DNA of 64,000 nt. Origin: Plutella xylostella (lineage: Eukaryota > Arthropoda > Insecta > Lepidoptera > Plutellidae). Where the stretch lies: NCBI RefSeq assembly GCF_932276165.1, contig NC_064008.1, positions 6,391,001 through 6,455,000 on the forward strand, given 5' to 3'. Positions 43,525 to 55,647 of the stretch are shown piece by piece. Position 1 is the stretch's first letter. Every line of letters begins with the position of its first letter. A program made the translations under genes and the position numbers. The notes beneath the pieces are model-generated. The model had not been told where the DNA came from. It saw only the letters and a list, made by a program, of their open reading frames with translations, and ran no database searches.

Positions 43525-44597
43525 TATTGATTCATACATAATATACTCACAACTGTAATGCCCGAAGGGGTGGCTAGAAGTGACTCGAAAGCGAGTCACC
43601 CGCTTTTCGTTGTAAGTACATTTGAAGATTTGCACTTACGTAATAGGTCGCCGGCCGTATGGCTAAGATAAATTCTCGACATCAGAACCAAGAGGGCCGA
43701 TGTCCATTTTTGCAACTTTTCAGTAGAGCTAAAATAAACTTTTAAATTAGTATAAAACAAACACAGATGTTTGTTTTGGAGTCCAAATACATTATTTCGC
43801 TCGGCTAGTTAATGAAAATACAAAAGCGTTTCATTTGAAAACAATTCCTATGCTATATTAGCGACAAAATCAAGTTTTGTATCTTTGAGTATGGATATCA
43901 GCCCCATTTTTTGACTGTAAATAGTAACTTAAAGGCTCACGTCAATAAAAGACCTTACGGCTGTATAGATTTTAAAAACACTAGACCAAAAATCAAAGCC
44001 GTTGTTAACATCGGACCTTTTGGTTCAAGAAAATAGAAAATCACTTTAAAAAATTCCCTATACCTATTATAACAACAGACTGTATGGTTCGGAGAAAATA
44101 GTATTTAAGTTGAATTTTGGCTTGCATATGTCTACATAAGATTCAATGGCTCTACAAAAATATAAAATAACTACGGTATACCTTTATTTATAACTATTTG
44201 GTTCGAATTGAAATAAAATTGTACTCAAGAAAATGAAACAAATGGCCAAATTTTGTGTAATATACGACTCTTTGGCTCTGAAATTATTTATTATATTCAA
44301 GAAAATTAAACAAAGGACCCAAATGTGTGTTATATACGACTCTTTGGTTCTGAAATTATAAATGTTTGAAGGTTTTATTAAAAAAATAGAAATTGTAAAA
44401 CAGTTGTATGTATAAAGAATAAAGCGACAAAAACAAATGGTGGCCCTGTAAGTCGTGGTCCAAAAGAAAACGGGCGATAGGTAGCATCATTACCAGCATT
44501 AATTAGTTATATTTAAGACCGTATTGCACTAGGAAATCTTTAGAAAAAATACGCTTATATCGACAAGCCGTTGTAAATTCATTAGTAAAGGCCTAGA
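43525..44597. other. Decayed repeat array; inverted repeat at 43670-43713
   Basis: 43670-43713 (AAATTCTCGACATCAGAACC...) is inverted at 47273-47318. 43960-44370 repeats variants of 'GACTCTTTGGTTCTGAAAT' and 'AACAGACTGTATGGTTC' several times at irregular spacing. No coding. Confidence 0.5.
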
Positions 44598-45800
44598 ACA
44601 TTTCCTCGGACTAACTGGACTGGAAACTGAGGAAAATCATCGTCCTACCGATAACCAGAAAGGACTGCCGATACCCGCGAAGCTATCGTTCCATGACGCT
44701 ATCGTGTGGAGCAGTTTGGTTTCCACAGTAGTCCACAACGCTGCAGCTTGAGCGCTTCCTGCATCTTATGGCTTTGAACGCTACAAGGGCCGAACACATT
44801 CGTTCGATCGAGTGTGGCATGCGGAATTGCTGTACAAGTTGTCTCAGACGACCACGTCGCTGGCAATTGTGCAGACAGCGGCTTCATTCGTGGACGTTCG
44901 TCGCTGTTTCTACGTTTTAGTCTAGGACGCCGACTCCACCCTGCGCAAGATCTAGAGTTCCTCAGAGCAGCTGCCTGACTCTACGTGGCCTAAACAGACG
45001 ATATCCTAACACTGGCGAGCAAGTGTGGAGACGACGTGGTTTTATTGGCTAAAAGTGTGTAGTTCGTCTCATCTCAGAAAGCAAACCTGGCCGTATCAAA
45101 CACTGAATCACCTGCCGGAATGGCTGGAAAAGTGGTGCATGGTGGTCAAAGTGGGCACTGCGATGTTGTCCAGCCGCACCTGCACGCCGGCTAAGAAGCT
45201 GCAACCCCGAAGTAATTTCGTCGTCTGAAGATCGTCAGTCAATCAACTCAGTCAAGTATACCTGAGGGTGACGATTGAGCGCACGCTCACCATGAGTGTG
45301 CAAGCGGTCAACACAGTCTACCAGGCGAAGGCCGAATGGGCTATGATCTGTCCCATGTTGGCTTCCCGACTCCTGCGCACGAAGCTGGGGATCTTTAAAA
45401 CATACATGCGTTTCTGTATTAACTACGCCGCTCCGGCGTACTCACTATGCTCGACAACCAACTGCAAGAGGCTCCAGGTACAGCAAAACCTGACTCTGAG
45501 GACTATTGTCGGGGCCGAATGGTACGTTAGAATTGACGTCATCACCCGCGACCACAAGATCAAGTCGGTAGAGGAGTTTGTGATCCGTCTGCCGCGTATC
45601 ATGTAAGGTCCCGCCTAGAATAGGCCGCACAAACATCTTCACTACCTCAGCCCACCTATGACCGGCCTCACAAAAGCAGACCCTATCCTTGCGAGCTCCT
45701 ACTGTTGGCACCAGCCGACGAAACGGCTCCCTGAGTCTATCCACCGAACCGGACAACATTAATCGGGAGCTAAGCCGGCGTCCTGAGAATTAAGCGGCCG
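44598..45800 (+). pseudogene. Jockey-type LINE reverse transcriptase, decayed
   Basis: Fragments in changing frames: about 44620-44760 (W-K-L-R-K-I-I-V-L-P, a K-D-x-R-x-P-R-S-Y-R-x-M segment), about 44800-44920 (V-W-H-x-x-L-L-Y-K-L-S), then 45025-45230 (L-P-E-W-L-E-K-W) and 45268-45606, whose V-T-I-E-R-T-L-T-M start, A-S-R-L-L-R-T-K-L-G, N-Y-A-A-P-A-Y and V-Q-Q-N-L-T-L-R-T-I-V-G-A are characteristic of Jockey-clade RT C-termini. Multiple frameshifts and a stop after R-L-P-R-I-M make it non-functional. Confidence 0.75.
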
Positions 45801-46326
45801 CATGCCACCTGACTGAATAGGCACCCGGAAGGCTGAGGAGCTGAAGGCCCGGGCAAGGAGTGAATCCCTGAAGAAGAAAATTCACTCGCTTGTAGAATTT
45901 GTAGTTACTTCACCAGCCAGACAGACGAACCTTAAAGATAGAAATTGTGAACACTGCTGCTTCCTTTGCCGCCTATTTTGAAAAAGGAAATTCCAACTTT
46001 ATTGTTTATCCTGTCTCCTTCCTATCTGCATGTTTAGGTATCCCAAGACCTCAGAATCGTACTGTTTCTTTGAAAGTATCGTACCGTAGGGACCATTTAA
46101 ATATAAAAATCTTGTATGTCTTAAATAAATAGATAAGATATGAATTCTATATATCTCACAACAAGGATAAGTAAAATCGGTGGGCTTATTACTTAAAGAA
46201 GTCAATAAGGTAGGTAGGTGGAGAGATTTTCCACCTATCTACCAGATTGACTTGGCAATCGCAATCGCACTAAGCAATGTGATTTAATAAACTCATAATT
46301 ATGTATTAGTTGTGAGGTATATATTG
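45801..46326. other. No recognisable feature
   Basis: AT-rich sequence between the Jockey remnant and the SINE. 46200-46240 has the small inverted repeat GGTAGGTGGAGAGATTTTCCACC. 46248-46280 resembles 47770-47800 (TTGACTTGG...ATCGCACTAA). Confidence 0.3.
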
Positions 46327-46660
46327 AGCGGTGGTAGCTCAGTCGGGTGAGCGCCCGCTTCTCAATCAAGAGATGCGGGTTCGAATCCCGGCGCTGACAT
46401 GTACCAATGAGTTCTTTTAACTTAAGTACAATATATACCATCGCTCTTACGGTGAAAGAAAACATCGTGAGGAAACCTACATATCTAGATCTAGCACATC
46501 TAGATATGTGAACCCACCAACCCGCAGTGGGCCAGCGTGGTGGGAAATGGTCCAAGCTTAGGAAGGCAGTTTAGACCTTGGGGATATGCACAAAGGTTCC
46601 ATTCGAGAGAGCCAGGTGCAGGTACTTACACCCCCACAGAGGATAGAATAGAATAGAATA
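46327..46660 (+). mobile_element. SINE family B, full copy with 13-bp TSD
   Basis: tRNA-like head with A-box-like GTAGCTCAGTCGGGTGAG and B box GGTTCGAATCCC, linker 'GTACCAATGAGTTCTTTT', body with 'CATCGTGAGGAAACCTACAT' and 'AAAGGTTCCATTCGAGAGAG', and an (AATAG)n tail. GAGGTATATATTG occurs at 46314-46326 and 46661-46673 as the target-site duplication. A tRNA scan could misreport the head. Clean TSD and tail suggest fairly recent insertion. Confidence 0.9.
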
Positions 46661-46673
46661 GAGGTATATATTG

Positions 46674-47272
46674 TTTTCATATGATTTTCAAGTCAATCTA
46701 ATTATTTAAGACTTACATGATTTTTGCTTATACCTAACTTAAAATAGGAGAACCCTTTAGTAGAAACTGATAAAATAAACTTACTTGGTATTAAGTACGT
46801 TAAACTCACAATTTTTTTTACGGTTGCGAGGCTTTTTCCAAGTTATGTTTTTGATGGCATTATGCTTTGTCTCGCTCATACTCTGTGAAAAAACTAGTGC
46901 TGTCTCTTTTTAATTCGGGGTTTTATGAACTTAACTGAATATGTTTCGAACCATAAGGTCTGATGTGAAAATGTGACCGCATAGAAGTGATATTTAGTTG
47001 GACAAAAGGGTACGTTATTGATATGAGAACAACTATTTGCAAGTACTTCTGGACTGTTGTTTACAACAGACCTTAAAAAATAACATTATTTTCATATTTG
47101 TACAGCCATAACGTCTGAAATTATAAACAGTCTGTATGGTTCCAGTGTACTGTGGATATGCGACCACTTTTAAGAAATTGAACTTTTGAACGAAAAGAGA
47201 TAGAGATACGTGAGTTAGACTAAAAGAAAGAGGACAAAAAACTGATAAATGATCTCTTAAAAAGTGATTTTC
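46674..47272. other. AT-rich decayed repeat
   Basis: Pieces such as 'GAACCATAAGGTCTGATG' (about 46950) and 'AAACAGTCTGTATGGTTCC' (about 47125) are related to the array at 43960-44370. No coding region. Confidence 0.4.
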
Positions 47273-47318
47273 GCAAAAAGTGGACATCGGCCCTCTTGGT
47301 TCTGATGTCGAGAATTTA
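47273..47318. repeat. Inverted partner of 43670-43713
   Basis: GCAAAAAGTGGACATCGGCC... is the near-perfect reverse complement of 43670-43713, 3.56 kb apart. Confidence 0.85.
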
Positions 47319-47390
47319 ATACTTGAAACTGTAAAATATAAATCCACGTACCTCTTACAAACCCTTGCTAAGTTATATGTATACCTATCT

Positions 47391-47745
47391 GGGGGCACGG
47401 CAGTGCCCCCACCAAGTCGAGCAAAAAAGTGGCACGGCCGTACCATCCTTTTCTCGAAGCAATTCATGCCATTTTCGACCCCTTGTAACTTCGTTGTGGA
47501 TAAAACTAGAAGACTGAATTTTCAATAACCATGCAGGCATTGTAAAGACACGGTATATTTAAAATTTCATTAAATTTGAAACAGTCGTTTAAGAATTATA
47601 ACGGGTCAAAGTTTCTTAATTTTGTCACTGACTCACTCACTCACCGATCATAAAAATTCTAAGGCACTTGTAGCAGACTTAGAAGCTTCAAATTTGGAAT
47701 ATAAGTAGTGTTTGGTGTATGAACCAAGGAAAAACTAAAATATTC
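47391..47745 (+). repeat. Interspersed repeat with GGGGGCAC...GTGCCCCC hairpin
   Basis: Starts with the hairpin 47391-47410 (GGGGGCACGGCAGTGCCCCC), then 'CACGGCCGTACCATCC' and 'TTCGACCCCTTGTAACTTCG'. Near 47625 'CACTGACTCACTCACTCACC' is a short CACT-type run. This sequence type is common in Lepidoptera (general knowledge); class uncertain. Confidence 0.5.
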
Positions 47746-47748
47746 CTT

Positions 47749-47836
47749 TTTAATGTTTTATATAAATATATTGACTTGGTCATCGCACTAAATAATTTAA
47801 TTAGTCTGAGTCAATATATTTATATAAAACATTAAA
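47749..47836. repeat. AT-rich hairpin, 27-bp arms
   Basis: TTTAATGTTTTATATAAATA... pairs with its reverse complement ending 47836 around a 34-bp loop that contains 'CATCGCACTAAATAATTTAA'. Confidence 0.8.
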
Positions 47837-48528
47837 TATTTTAAGATTGAGATGCGTGCGTGGATAAGACTTGGTAGGTTAATACCATGGATCTCACAAT
47901 TTTTTACCGTAGAACAACTGAGTTACGAGACTTGTTTTTTTTGACAAGTATTGTTTTTGATGGAAACATGAGTTATTGATAATGGTAATAGTATAAAATT
48001 AAATATACGTAACAATAATAAAACTATTCTGTTTAACTTATCGCTCTAAATTAATGGAAAAGAGGACGTATACCACGTCAGCAGGGTAAAAAAACTGATC
48101 ACACTCGCGTTGTAAAGTTAGCCTTGCCGTATTCTAGCTACATTTCCGACTTCAAAAGCCACTCTACCCATCACTCATTATCGGTGAAAAACCTATTTAT
48201 ATTTCCATCTAGCCACGTCACCGGAGTTCTTAACTTTGATTTGTAATTCATGAATTTATTAACAAGTTGGGACTAAGTTAAATCGAGTTCCCGTGTTGGC
48301 CTGTAATCTGTCGTCGCCGGCTTAAAATATTATTATAATTTGCCTCTCCTTCCGGCCATTTTAAGGGGATTCGGTTTTGAGTGTTTTTAACGCCGGCCGA
48401 AAAAGTGGGGTGTTTAAAAGTTTGGTTGGAATGCTCTGTCATTGAAATCCCATCAAATAATCAAACCTTTTCATGTTAACCCTAAACTAGGCCTGTCTAC
48501 AGGATTTACTGATTTTCGCCCATAGTTA
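47837..48528. other. No recognisable feature
   Basis: AT-rich non-coding sequence up to the 3' tail of the minus-strand LINE. Confidence 0.3.
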
Positions 48529-48895
48529 AATGGGTTATTATTATTATTATTATTATTATTAAATACTTTATTGCACAATAATAAAATTATGTACATAGGC
48601 GAACTTAATGCTAACAGCATTCTCTTCCAGCTAACCTTGGGTGTTGTGGAGAAAGTTATAGGTAGTGCGAAAGACTGAGAGGAAAGATAAATTTTGTAAA
48701 AATACCTACAAACACTAGAATACACTTACTTGTATATAATACATGTATAATAAATATATACCTATAAGTTACATACATATACAATACATAAACCTAATAC
48801 ATACTATATTTAACTAAAATAATATTTTATATATATATATATATAATATCATCGTCACACTTACATACTACTTACAACAAAACATGTGTATTATA

Positions 48896-51800
48896 TCAGT
48901 TAAGCTGATTGTTCTGTTTCTGGAGGTAGTGCAGACGAACCTTAGACTTAAAAGTTTCAATGGACTGCGATTGCCTTATATGCAATGGTAACTGGTTCCA
49001 CAAGCGAACCGCTGACACGGTGAAAGAATCCGAATACCCTGCCGCATTATGCTCTGGGGTTCGAAAGATCAAATTTCTACTTGACCGTTGAGGACGGTCA
49101 GTAGAGTCATTTATCATGGTTTTGACCGTTATCAGCTCTTGCGAGCTCATCTGAAGGAGCTACCGATTCAAGCCAGCTCGGTACACACTGGCTTCCCTTG
49201 AGGAGACTGACCCCTGTAGAGTCGAAGAATGAGAAGCGTTCTGTTAAGTAAGAAGGGGCATTAGGATCATACACTATACCATAGACTAGGGAAACAATAT
49301 GAGCATTCCTTCGATGACGGATATTGAGCCACTTGAGTTGATTCCGAAATGTGGAGACGTGATCATACTTACGCAGGCCAAAAATATAGCGAATGCATAA
49401 GTTGAGTAGACGGTCGAGTTTATCAAGTAGCTCTTCGGTGAGATCAGGGTAGCACACATCTGCGTAGTCAATAATAGGGAGCAACAAGGAGTTGACTAGC
49501 GTAACTTTGGTCGAGTACGGCAAGAAATTCTGCAGTCGTTTTAGTCCATGCATCGAAGCATAGATCTTGCGACTAACTTCTGAAACTTGCAATTCCCATG
49601 ACAGGTTATTCTGAATGTGAAGACCCAGGTTTTTAACATTGTTACAGTAACTCAAGGAAACTCCATCAAATGTTACTGGTGGTAGTGGGCCGTTTCGCAA
49701 TCTAGCCAAGTGATACCTGCTGCCAACAAACATAACTTGGGTTTTAGTGGGATTAACTAGGAGACCGTAAGCTGCTGTCCATGTTTTGACAGCCTCGAGA
49801 TCAGCAGTCATCCTGTCAATAGCCTCTAAAACTTCACCGGGACCACAGGAAACGTAAAGCTGAAGATCGTCAGCGTACAGGTGGTAGGAGGTGAACTTAA
49901 GGACAGTGACAAGGGTATTGATAAATACTGAAAAAAGGATAGGGGAAAGGACACCACCTTGGGGCACGCCGGCTGTGACATCACACCAGTCTGATTCAAT
50001 ATCATCGGCCCGGATGCGTTGTCGGCGACCACTCAGATAAGAAGAAAACCACTCGGCTACAGAGCCAGATATATTAAGAGAACGGAGTATGGACAGGAGG
50101 ATATCATGATCCACACAGTTGAAAGCGTTGCTGAAATCAAGAAGTGTTAGGAGAGTTAATTGGCTATCGTCCACAGCCTTGCGAAGGTCATCAGTAATTT
50201 TTATTAGAGCAGAGCAAGTACTGTGGGATGGACGAAATCCCGATTGAAGGGGGTTTAAGAGATTGTTAGAAGAGAGAAAGCACGAGAACTGTCGCAAGAC
50301 TACACGTTCCAGTACCTTAGAAAGAAACGGGAGAATTGATATAGGCCGGTAGTGTTTAAATTCCACAGGCACAGATATTTTTGGGACAGGGACCATGAAG
50401 GCTAATTTCCAGAGGAGGGGAAACGTGCCTGAGGATAAAGAAAAATTTATGATGGAAGTAATAGAAGAGAGGATAGAAGAGAGAATCGGAAGCAGCATGT
50501 CACGACCAATGCCGTCACTGCCAACTGCTTTGCTAGGGATAGAGAGGATAATCTTTTTAATATCTGACTCAGTAACCGGTGTGAAATAGAAAGGAGTAGA
50601 TGCTACGATTGGCAAGGCTTGAATGTTGGTGATAGTGAGTGCTTTAGTGAGAGGATCCAGGATATGGGGAGGAGATGAGAAGTGTTGGTTGAGCCCGTCC
50701 TTGTCAACAGACAGTGGCAGGTCCTTCCTACACCTTCCAAATCCCAGAGAGTGAAGAAACCGCCAAAGGTTTTTGGCTGAACAGTTTTCAACAGACGAGT
50801 GGATGTGGCGGCGCTTTGCATTACGGATCATCTGATTGCAGCGATTTCGCGCGAATTTGAAATTGTTCCAGTTGGCCTCCGATGGATCCTTCTTATGTTT
50901 GCGGCGCAGTGCGTCACGGTATGCCTGCTGTTTACGTATCGCAGCTGTCAGCCAAGGGGCTGGGGGCCGCTTCATGCGGACTGGATGGAGAGGCGCATGA
51001 CGATCAAGAAGGTCGGTGACGAGGCTATTAAAGCACTCGACCTTATCATCGATATTGTCGATACGCTCTATTTGTGTCCAGTCGGTGCTAGCAGCATCGA
51101 TAGCCAGTTTTTCATGGTCCATACTCGCAAAGTTACGCTGAAATATTATTTTAGGTTTCATTTTGGGAATTCTTAACTTGTACGAAGTAAATATAAGATC
51201 GTGATGGGAGAATCCAGAGGCAGTAAACTGCCCATGGGTTGCAATCCGTTCACTGCTAGAAGTTAAAATATGATCAATAAGGGTATGAGAGTCATTTACG
51301 TGGTGAGTGGGGTCAAGTTTAGGAATATGTAGGTTTAAAGAAGAAGTTAATGTAAGAAGCTTACGGGAACGGGTGTTATCTTGCAGAAGGCAGGTGTTAA
51401 AATCACCCATGAGGACCGCATGTTCATATTCCGGCAGATGTGTGCCAAGCAGTTGTTCAAGCGTGTCAAAGTAGTCGGAATTGGGAGGGGCATAAACCAC
51501 ACCCAACATAAATTTCACAGTATTGAAATTGAGTTCCAGGAGGATGAATTCCATACCTTTGCTATAGTGAGGCGAGGAAGTTGCAAGTATTTTGTACTTA
51601 ATGTCAGCACGAAGGTAAATAGCTACCCCTCCACAGCCCTTATCGATCCGGTCGTTTCTTATCAGAATGTAACCTGGCAAGGAGAAAGATGTTGTAGGCA
51701 GCGACGGTTTAAGGAATGATTCCGACACTAGGCACGCATGAATACAACTACTGGTGAAGGTTGAAAGAAGTTCAGAGTAATGGGAAGGAATGCTTTGAGC

Positions 51801-51950
51801 GTTAATGTGGCAGAGATTAAGATTCTTAGGGAATGGAGAAAAAGAGTTGTGAAGCAGATCACTGAGATGAACGCAGTCACTGGATGCATCTGAAAGGTTA
51901 TCAATCGAGTCCAATGAGTAAAACAAATCAGAATCAATCGATAAATCCAT
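48896..51950 (-). pseudogene. LINE endonuclease-reverse transcriptase (ORF2), one internal break
   Basis: The first 947 codons (51950 to 49107) are open. APE endonuclease: N50 (HINAQS), E77 (VSESFL), GDFN at 182-185, SHH in place of the usual SDH. Reverse transcriptase at about 460-750: FSNAFNCVDHDIL, GVPQGGVLSP and YADD near residue 691 (about 49871). The frame then ends early in residues that do not fit the family, while the proper C-terminus (RLWNQLPLHIRQ) continues in another frame at 48896-49106. The two frames share D-S-T at 49216-49223 and 49101-49108, bounding a 115-bp extra segment. An upstream in-frame TAG fixes the ATG at 51950. Confidence 0.85.
49101..49223 (-). repeat. 115-bp frame-breaking insertion bounded by GACTCTAC
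   Basis: The 8-mer GACTCTAC (minus strand) occurs at 49216-49223 and 49101-49108. The stretch between them does not look like LINE protein. 115 is not a multiple of three, which explains the frame change. Possibly a small transposon insertion with 8-bp target duplication or a filler-DNA repair event. Confidence 0.7.
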
Positions 51951-51960
51951 AAGCTAAAAC

Positions 51961-52577
51961 GTAATAATATATGTGACGATGACGATGAAATATAAATAAA
52001 TAATATATAATAAATACTTATGTTATAAAATTATTATACAATTACTATTTACTATAACTATTACTCAATTTACTGTAACCTAAACACACTTTATCCACAT
52101 CCACCGCCGGCGCACTGAGATGAGAAGAGATCCTGCAACACAAACATAGTTTCTCAGAACATTAACTTATTGATATGTAATGAATATAAACAAAAAACAC
52201 AGAGCAAAAAGGTGAGTAATTTCATTTTTATCATGTGGCAACATTATACAGATGCGATCACATGACTTAAATCTGTCAGTGTCACTGTTCCAAACTGTCA
52301 CTGTCAAAGTCAAAAATAGTTAACAAAACAAAAATGCTGCGGGTAGGTAATTTTAAAAGACTGTGCTGTGTAATATTAAACATTTTCAAGAAAACGGGGG
52401 CAAAAGGGATATTAGCTACAAATACACATAAGAAACAATACAGCAATAAGAACTAAGGTGCTGTGGCATATCAAGGAACTTGAAGTAACTACGTAGGTAC
52501 TTATGAAGTGGACAGCTTGGACTTATTTTTAGTAGGCGGCTTAATACCTACAACAATGTGTACTGGGAAACAAAGCT
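51961..52577. other. AT-rich sequence upstream of the LINE
   Basis: Might include LINE 5' UTR, but no boundary is visible. 52095-52125 is GC-richer (CATCCACCGCCGGCGCACTG). Confidence 0.3.
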
Positions 52578-52684
52578 CCAATTTCACAATAATTGGTTAA
52601 ATCGTAACCAGGGAAAGGTTGATCAATTATACGTCATCCGCATATTAAATTCTTGACAGACGTGACTATGGAGAAATTGGCACT
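52578..52684. mobile_element. MITE family M1, copy 5 (internally deleted)
   Basis: CCAATTTCACAATAATTGG opens it and GACTATGGAGAAATTGGCACT closes it. The part between CTTGACAGACGTG and the right TIR is missing compared with copy 4. Confidence 0.75.
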
Positions 52685-53255
52685 AAAGGTCAATATAATA
52701 TTTCCATAGCCTGAATAATAGTTAAATCTAGGTAGGCCCTGTAGCACGGAAAGTTCTCCGTCGCGCTCGCTCTTGAGGCTGCGCGATGTGAGTGAGCGCG
52801 ATGCAAATCTCTTGTCACGTCTTAAGGGCCCGTACAGGGTGACGTGCCGCGCCAATTTTGGGTTTTCAATGCTCTTCACACAGCACACGCAGTGACACGC
52901 ACACATGTAAGTTTGCACAGTGGGTCGATAAACTTTTACTCGCCAACTTTATTGACAATTATGTTCAAGTACATTTTGGGTGATTTTAGGGTAAGTAAGT
53001 ATAATTCTTACTTACACTGGTAGGCACCAGGAAAGAGTAGAAATTAATAGGGGTGCCACTTTACTCTATACTCGGAACCCGATTAGCTTTCTCAAACAAA
53101 TGTGGTATTTACTTGTAGAAAGGTAACTAAAAGTATTAAAGTGTAGATAATAAGTTTCGGGCATCCTCCAGCCAACTGAACCCCGACGACAAAGCAAAGT
53201 AAATACATATAGTGTCGCAAAAGGGCTATACTAAGCCAAAAGGGGATGACTCAAG

Positions 53256-53419
53256 GGGTAATTCTGAACAACTTTTGTTCTACGAGATTTGCAAATTCGC
53301 GAAAAGAAAAATTCGTTTTCCATGGTAAAAAGTCACATGTCCAACAAAGTTTCTATGAAAAAGGTTTTTTTTTGTTAATTTCCAAAACTCGTAGAGCAAA
53401 AGTTCAGAATGACCCCCTG
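53256..53419. repeat. Hairpin repeat (CTGAACAACTTTTGTTCTACGAG arms)
   Basis: AATTCTGAACAACTTTTG...CTACGAG pairs with CTCGTAGAGCAAAAGTTCAG near 53387-53410. The left flank carries the 'ACTAAGCCAAAAGGGGATGA' phrase seen at 1187 and 535. Confidence 0.65.
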
Positions 53420-55647
53420 TCTTACTCCTTTTTACCCGACTGCCGAAGGAGGAGGGTAATGTTTTTTGATTGTATGTATGTATATATGAATGTTTGTCTG
53501 TTTCTTTGTTCCCTCCTGTAGCCTAAACGGCTTGATAGATTTTGATGTATGAGGTATTGTTAGAAGCGTATTGATGGCGCGATGGCTATAGGCTATGTGA
53601 CGTTCCATTAAAATGTACATAGCGCCCTCTTGAGGACATAACGTGATGATCGAAAAAATAATAATTCAACTTTGCCGTGTAAGGTATCAAATGAAAGGAC
53701 TTGATTTTCACATTACAAAAATATGCATATTGAAGGTATTTAAATAACAACACCAAAATTATTGAAATAAAAAATGATCATGAACTACCTACCGACGTAA
53801 AATTTCATAAAATAAAAACAACTAAAAAGTTACAAATAAAAAAATACAATTATAAAAAACTAAAAACCTGACTGTACGCTAAAAACATGAAAACGAGTCC
53901 CAATGTTAATGGAAAGTATCGCAGGCGGGGACCAACTTGACCGCCACTCAAGGCCGTTTTCTAAGTAACATTCAGCTAAATGGTGAACCCTCTGCTGGTA
54001 TAATTTGTTTATATACCGCTTTTTCAATACCTGTAAGTACATTTTTTGGCAGCATAATATTTTTACTTAATTTTAGGGTTTCGAACGTCAAAAGAAAAAA
54101 AGCAAACGTTATAGGATCTGTTTGTTGTCCGTCTGTCTGACAGACTGTCTGTCACCGCCCTTTTTCTCAGAAACGGGTAAAGATATCAAGCTTATATTTC
54201 GCATAGATGGGGAGTACCCCAAAAAAAATATTATGGTACTCCCTGTCCCACACAAGTAAATTGGGGCTTATATTTTTTCCAGTTATTTTGATGTGTATCC
54301 TTTTTTTTTCTTTGTTGTTTTGTGTGTTTCTTTTCTTTAAATCTGTATTTTTTTTGTTGTTGCTGTCTATGTGTCGAAAAAATGTATCTTTATCTTCAAA
54401 TCACGCCATCTATCGTTTGTTTTTTTTGTGGCTACTGTCTATAGAAGAAATTCCGTCATTGACAATTTTACGTTACGAATTTATTTTTATTTATTTTATT
54501 TTTATTTTTATATTTTCGTGGAGAATCAACAGCATTTTGTTAATAAATAATTATTACTTATGAACACATAACAACTTGATGCCATTAACAGAATGAACTT
54601 AGTAAACCCAGTAAACCTAACACATCCAGAGGAAAAACAAAATCTCTTTCTCTCTCTCTGAAAAACATACTTAATAGCCCAAACTCGATGCTTTTAGCTA
54701 TTAACATCTTTGAAATAAAATTGAGCCACCACCGTGTTACTGCCCTCATCAGATCCTCACGAGACCATACCTCAACCAGCACCAAGAGACTGTATTTTTG
54801 ATCCCTAACCTAATGTTCGTGCGTATTGTCATCACTTAGATCCATTCGCTATATTCCTGCTCCTCATCAGACCTTTACGAGACTGTAATATCACGAGAAT
54901 ATTGCACACTATCTAATTTAATTTAATGTATTTAATATACTGGAAGAATTATGCTTCCTCAATTTCAAATCAAATTATGTTGGTGTCATAAAAGTTGAAA
55001 AAGTGCAATGACAACCAATGTGCAGTGATTTTGTATCTGTACACGATAAGATCGCGAGCTGTCAATGCTGCCTAAACCGACGTGACCCTTCTTTGGAGGC
55101 CAGCGGCCAACTGAGTCAAACGTCACTTGTGTTTATGATTTTATAACACAGAAAGCCGCCATAGATATTTGTATGAAGATTTGAGGGAAAAAAATTGCTC
55201 AAGTTTGGGATTAATTTACACAAAATAAGTGTGTGTTTATTAAAAAACAAGGTATTTAGCGCCTAGTCCAAGCCTTTAACTTTATAATATGATAAAAATC
55301 ATATGAAAATTCTTTATAATTACGACACAGTTGTTACAATACGGGAGTGTGATTGACTGGTTTTTCTTGATATTCTGAAATTAATTTACAGTTATCCATA
55401 ATCATTTACTTAAATTCGAATGATTCAGCACCTAGCTAGACTCTTCAATTACCTGTGTGATTTTTTTCAAGGCTGTAGAGCATCATTTACTACATAATTC
55501 TATGACAATGCCAACCCTCGATTCCCTATTGCAGACCCTTAAATGCTATGCGCCCCACAGTAGCCCTTCAGTGAGACTATAGTCTTGTATGAGCTTGCCC
55601 TGTCAAAACGTAATCAGATCATGACCTAAACCTTCTTGACAAAATCG
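53420..55647. other. Interspersed-repeat mosaic without genes
   Basis: 53430-53870 begins CCCGACTGCCGAAGGAGGAGG and resembles a common lepidopteran repeat edge. 54121-54200 has TCCGTCTGTCTGACAGACTG, related to 2401. 54290-54370 is T-rich and 54480-54520 is an ATTTT run. 54750-54900 contains two related 'CCTCATCAGA' 'ACGAGAC' phrases. No convincing frame. Confidence 0.4.

Larger units (their letters stand above)
48529..51960 (-). mobile_element. CR1/Jockey-group LINE, nearly complete ORF2
   Basis: The 3' end on the left has AATAAAGTATTT followed by an (AAT)n tail (48533-48560 on the plus strand reads TTATTATTATT). The coding region reads rightwards to left. No ORF1 is visible to the right of 51960, so the copy is either 5'-truncated or lacks ORF1. 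Target duplications were not found. Confidence 0.8.

Noticed and set aside
48533..48560. Independent microsatellite locus
   Set aside because: It is the (AAT)n tail of the minus-strand LINE, directly after its AATAAA signal.
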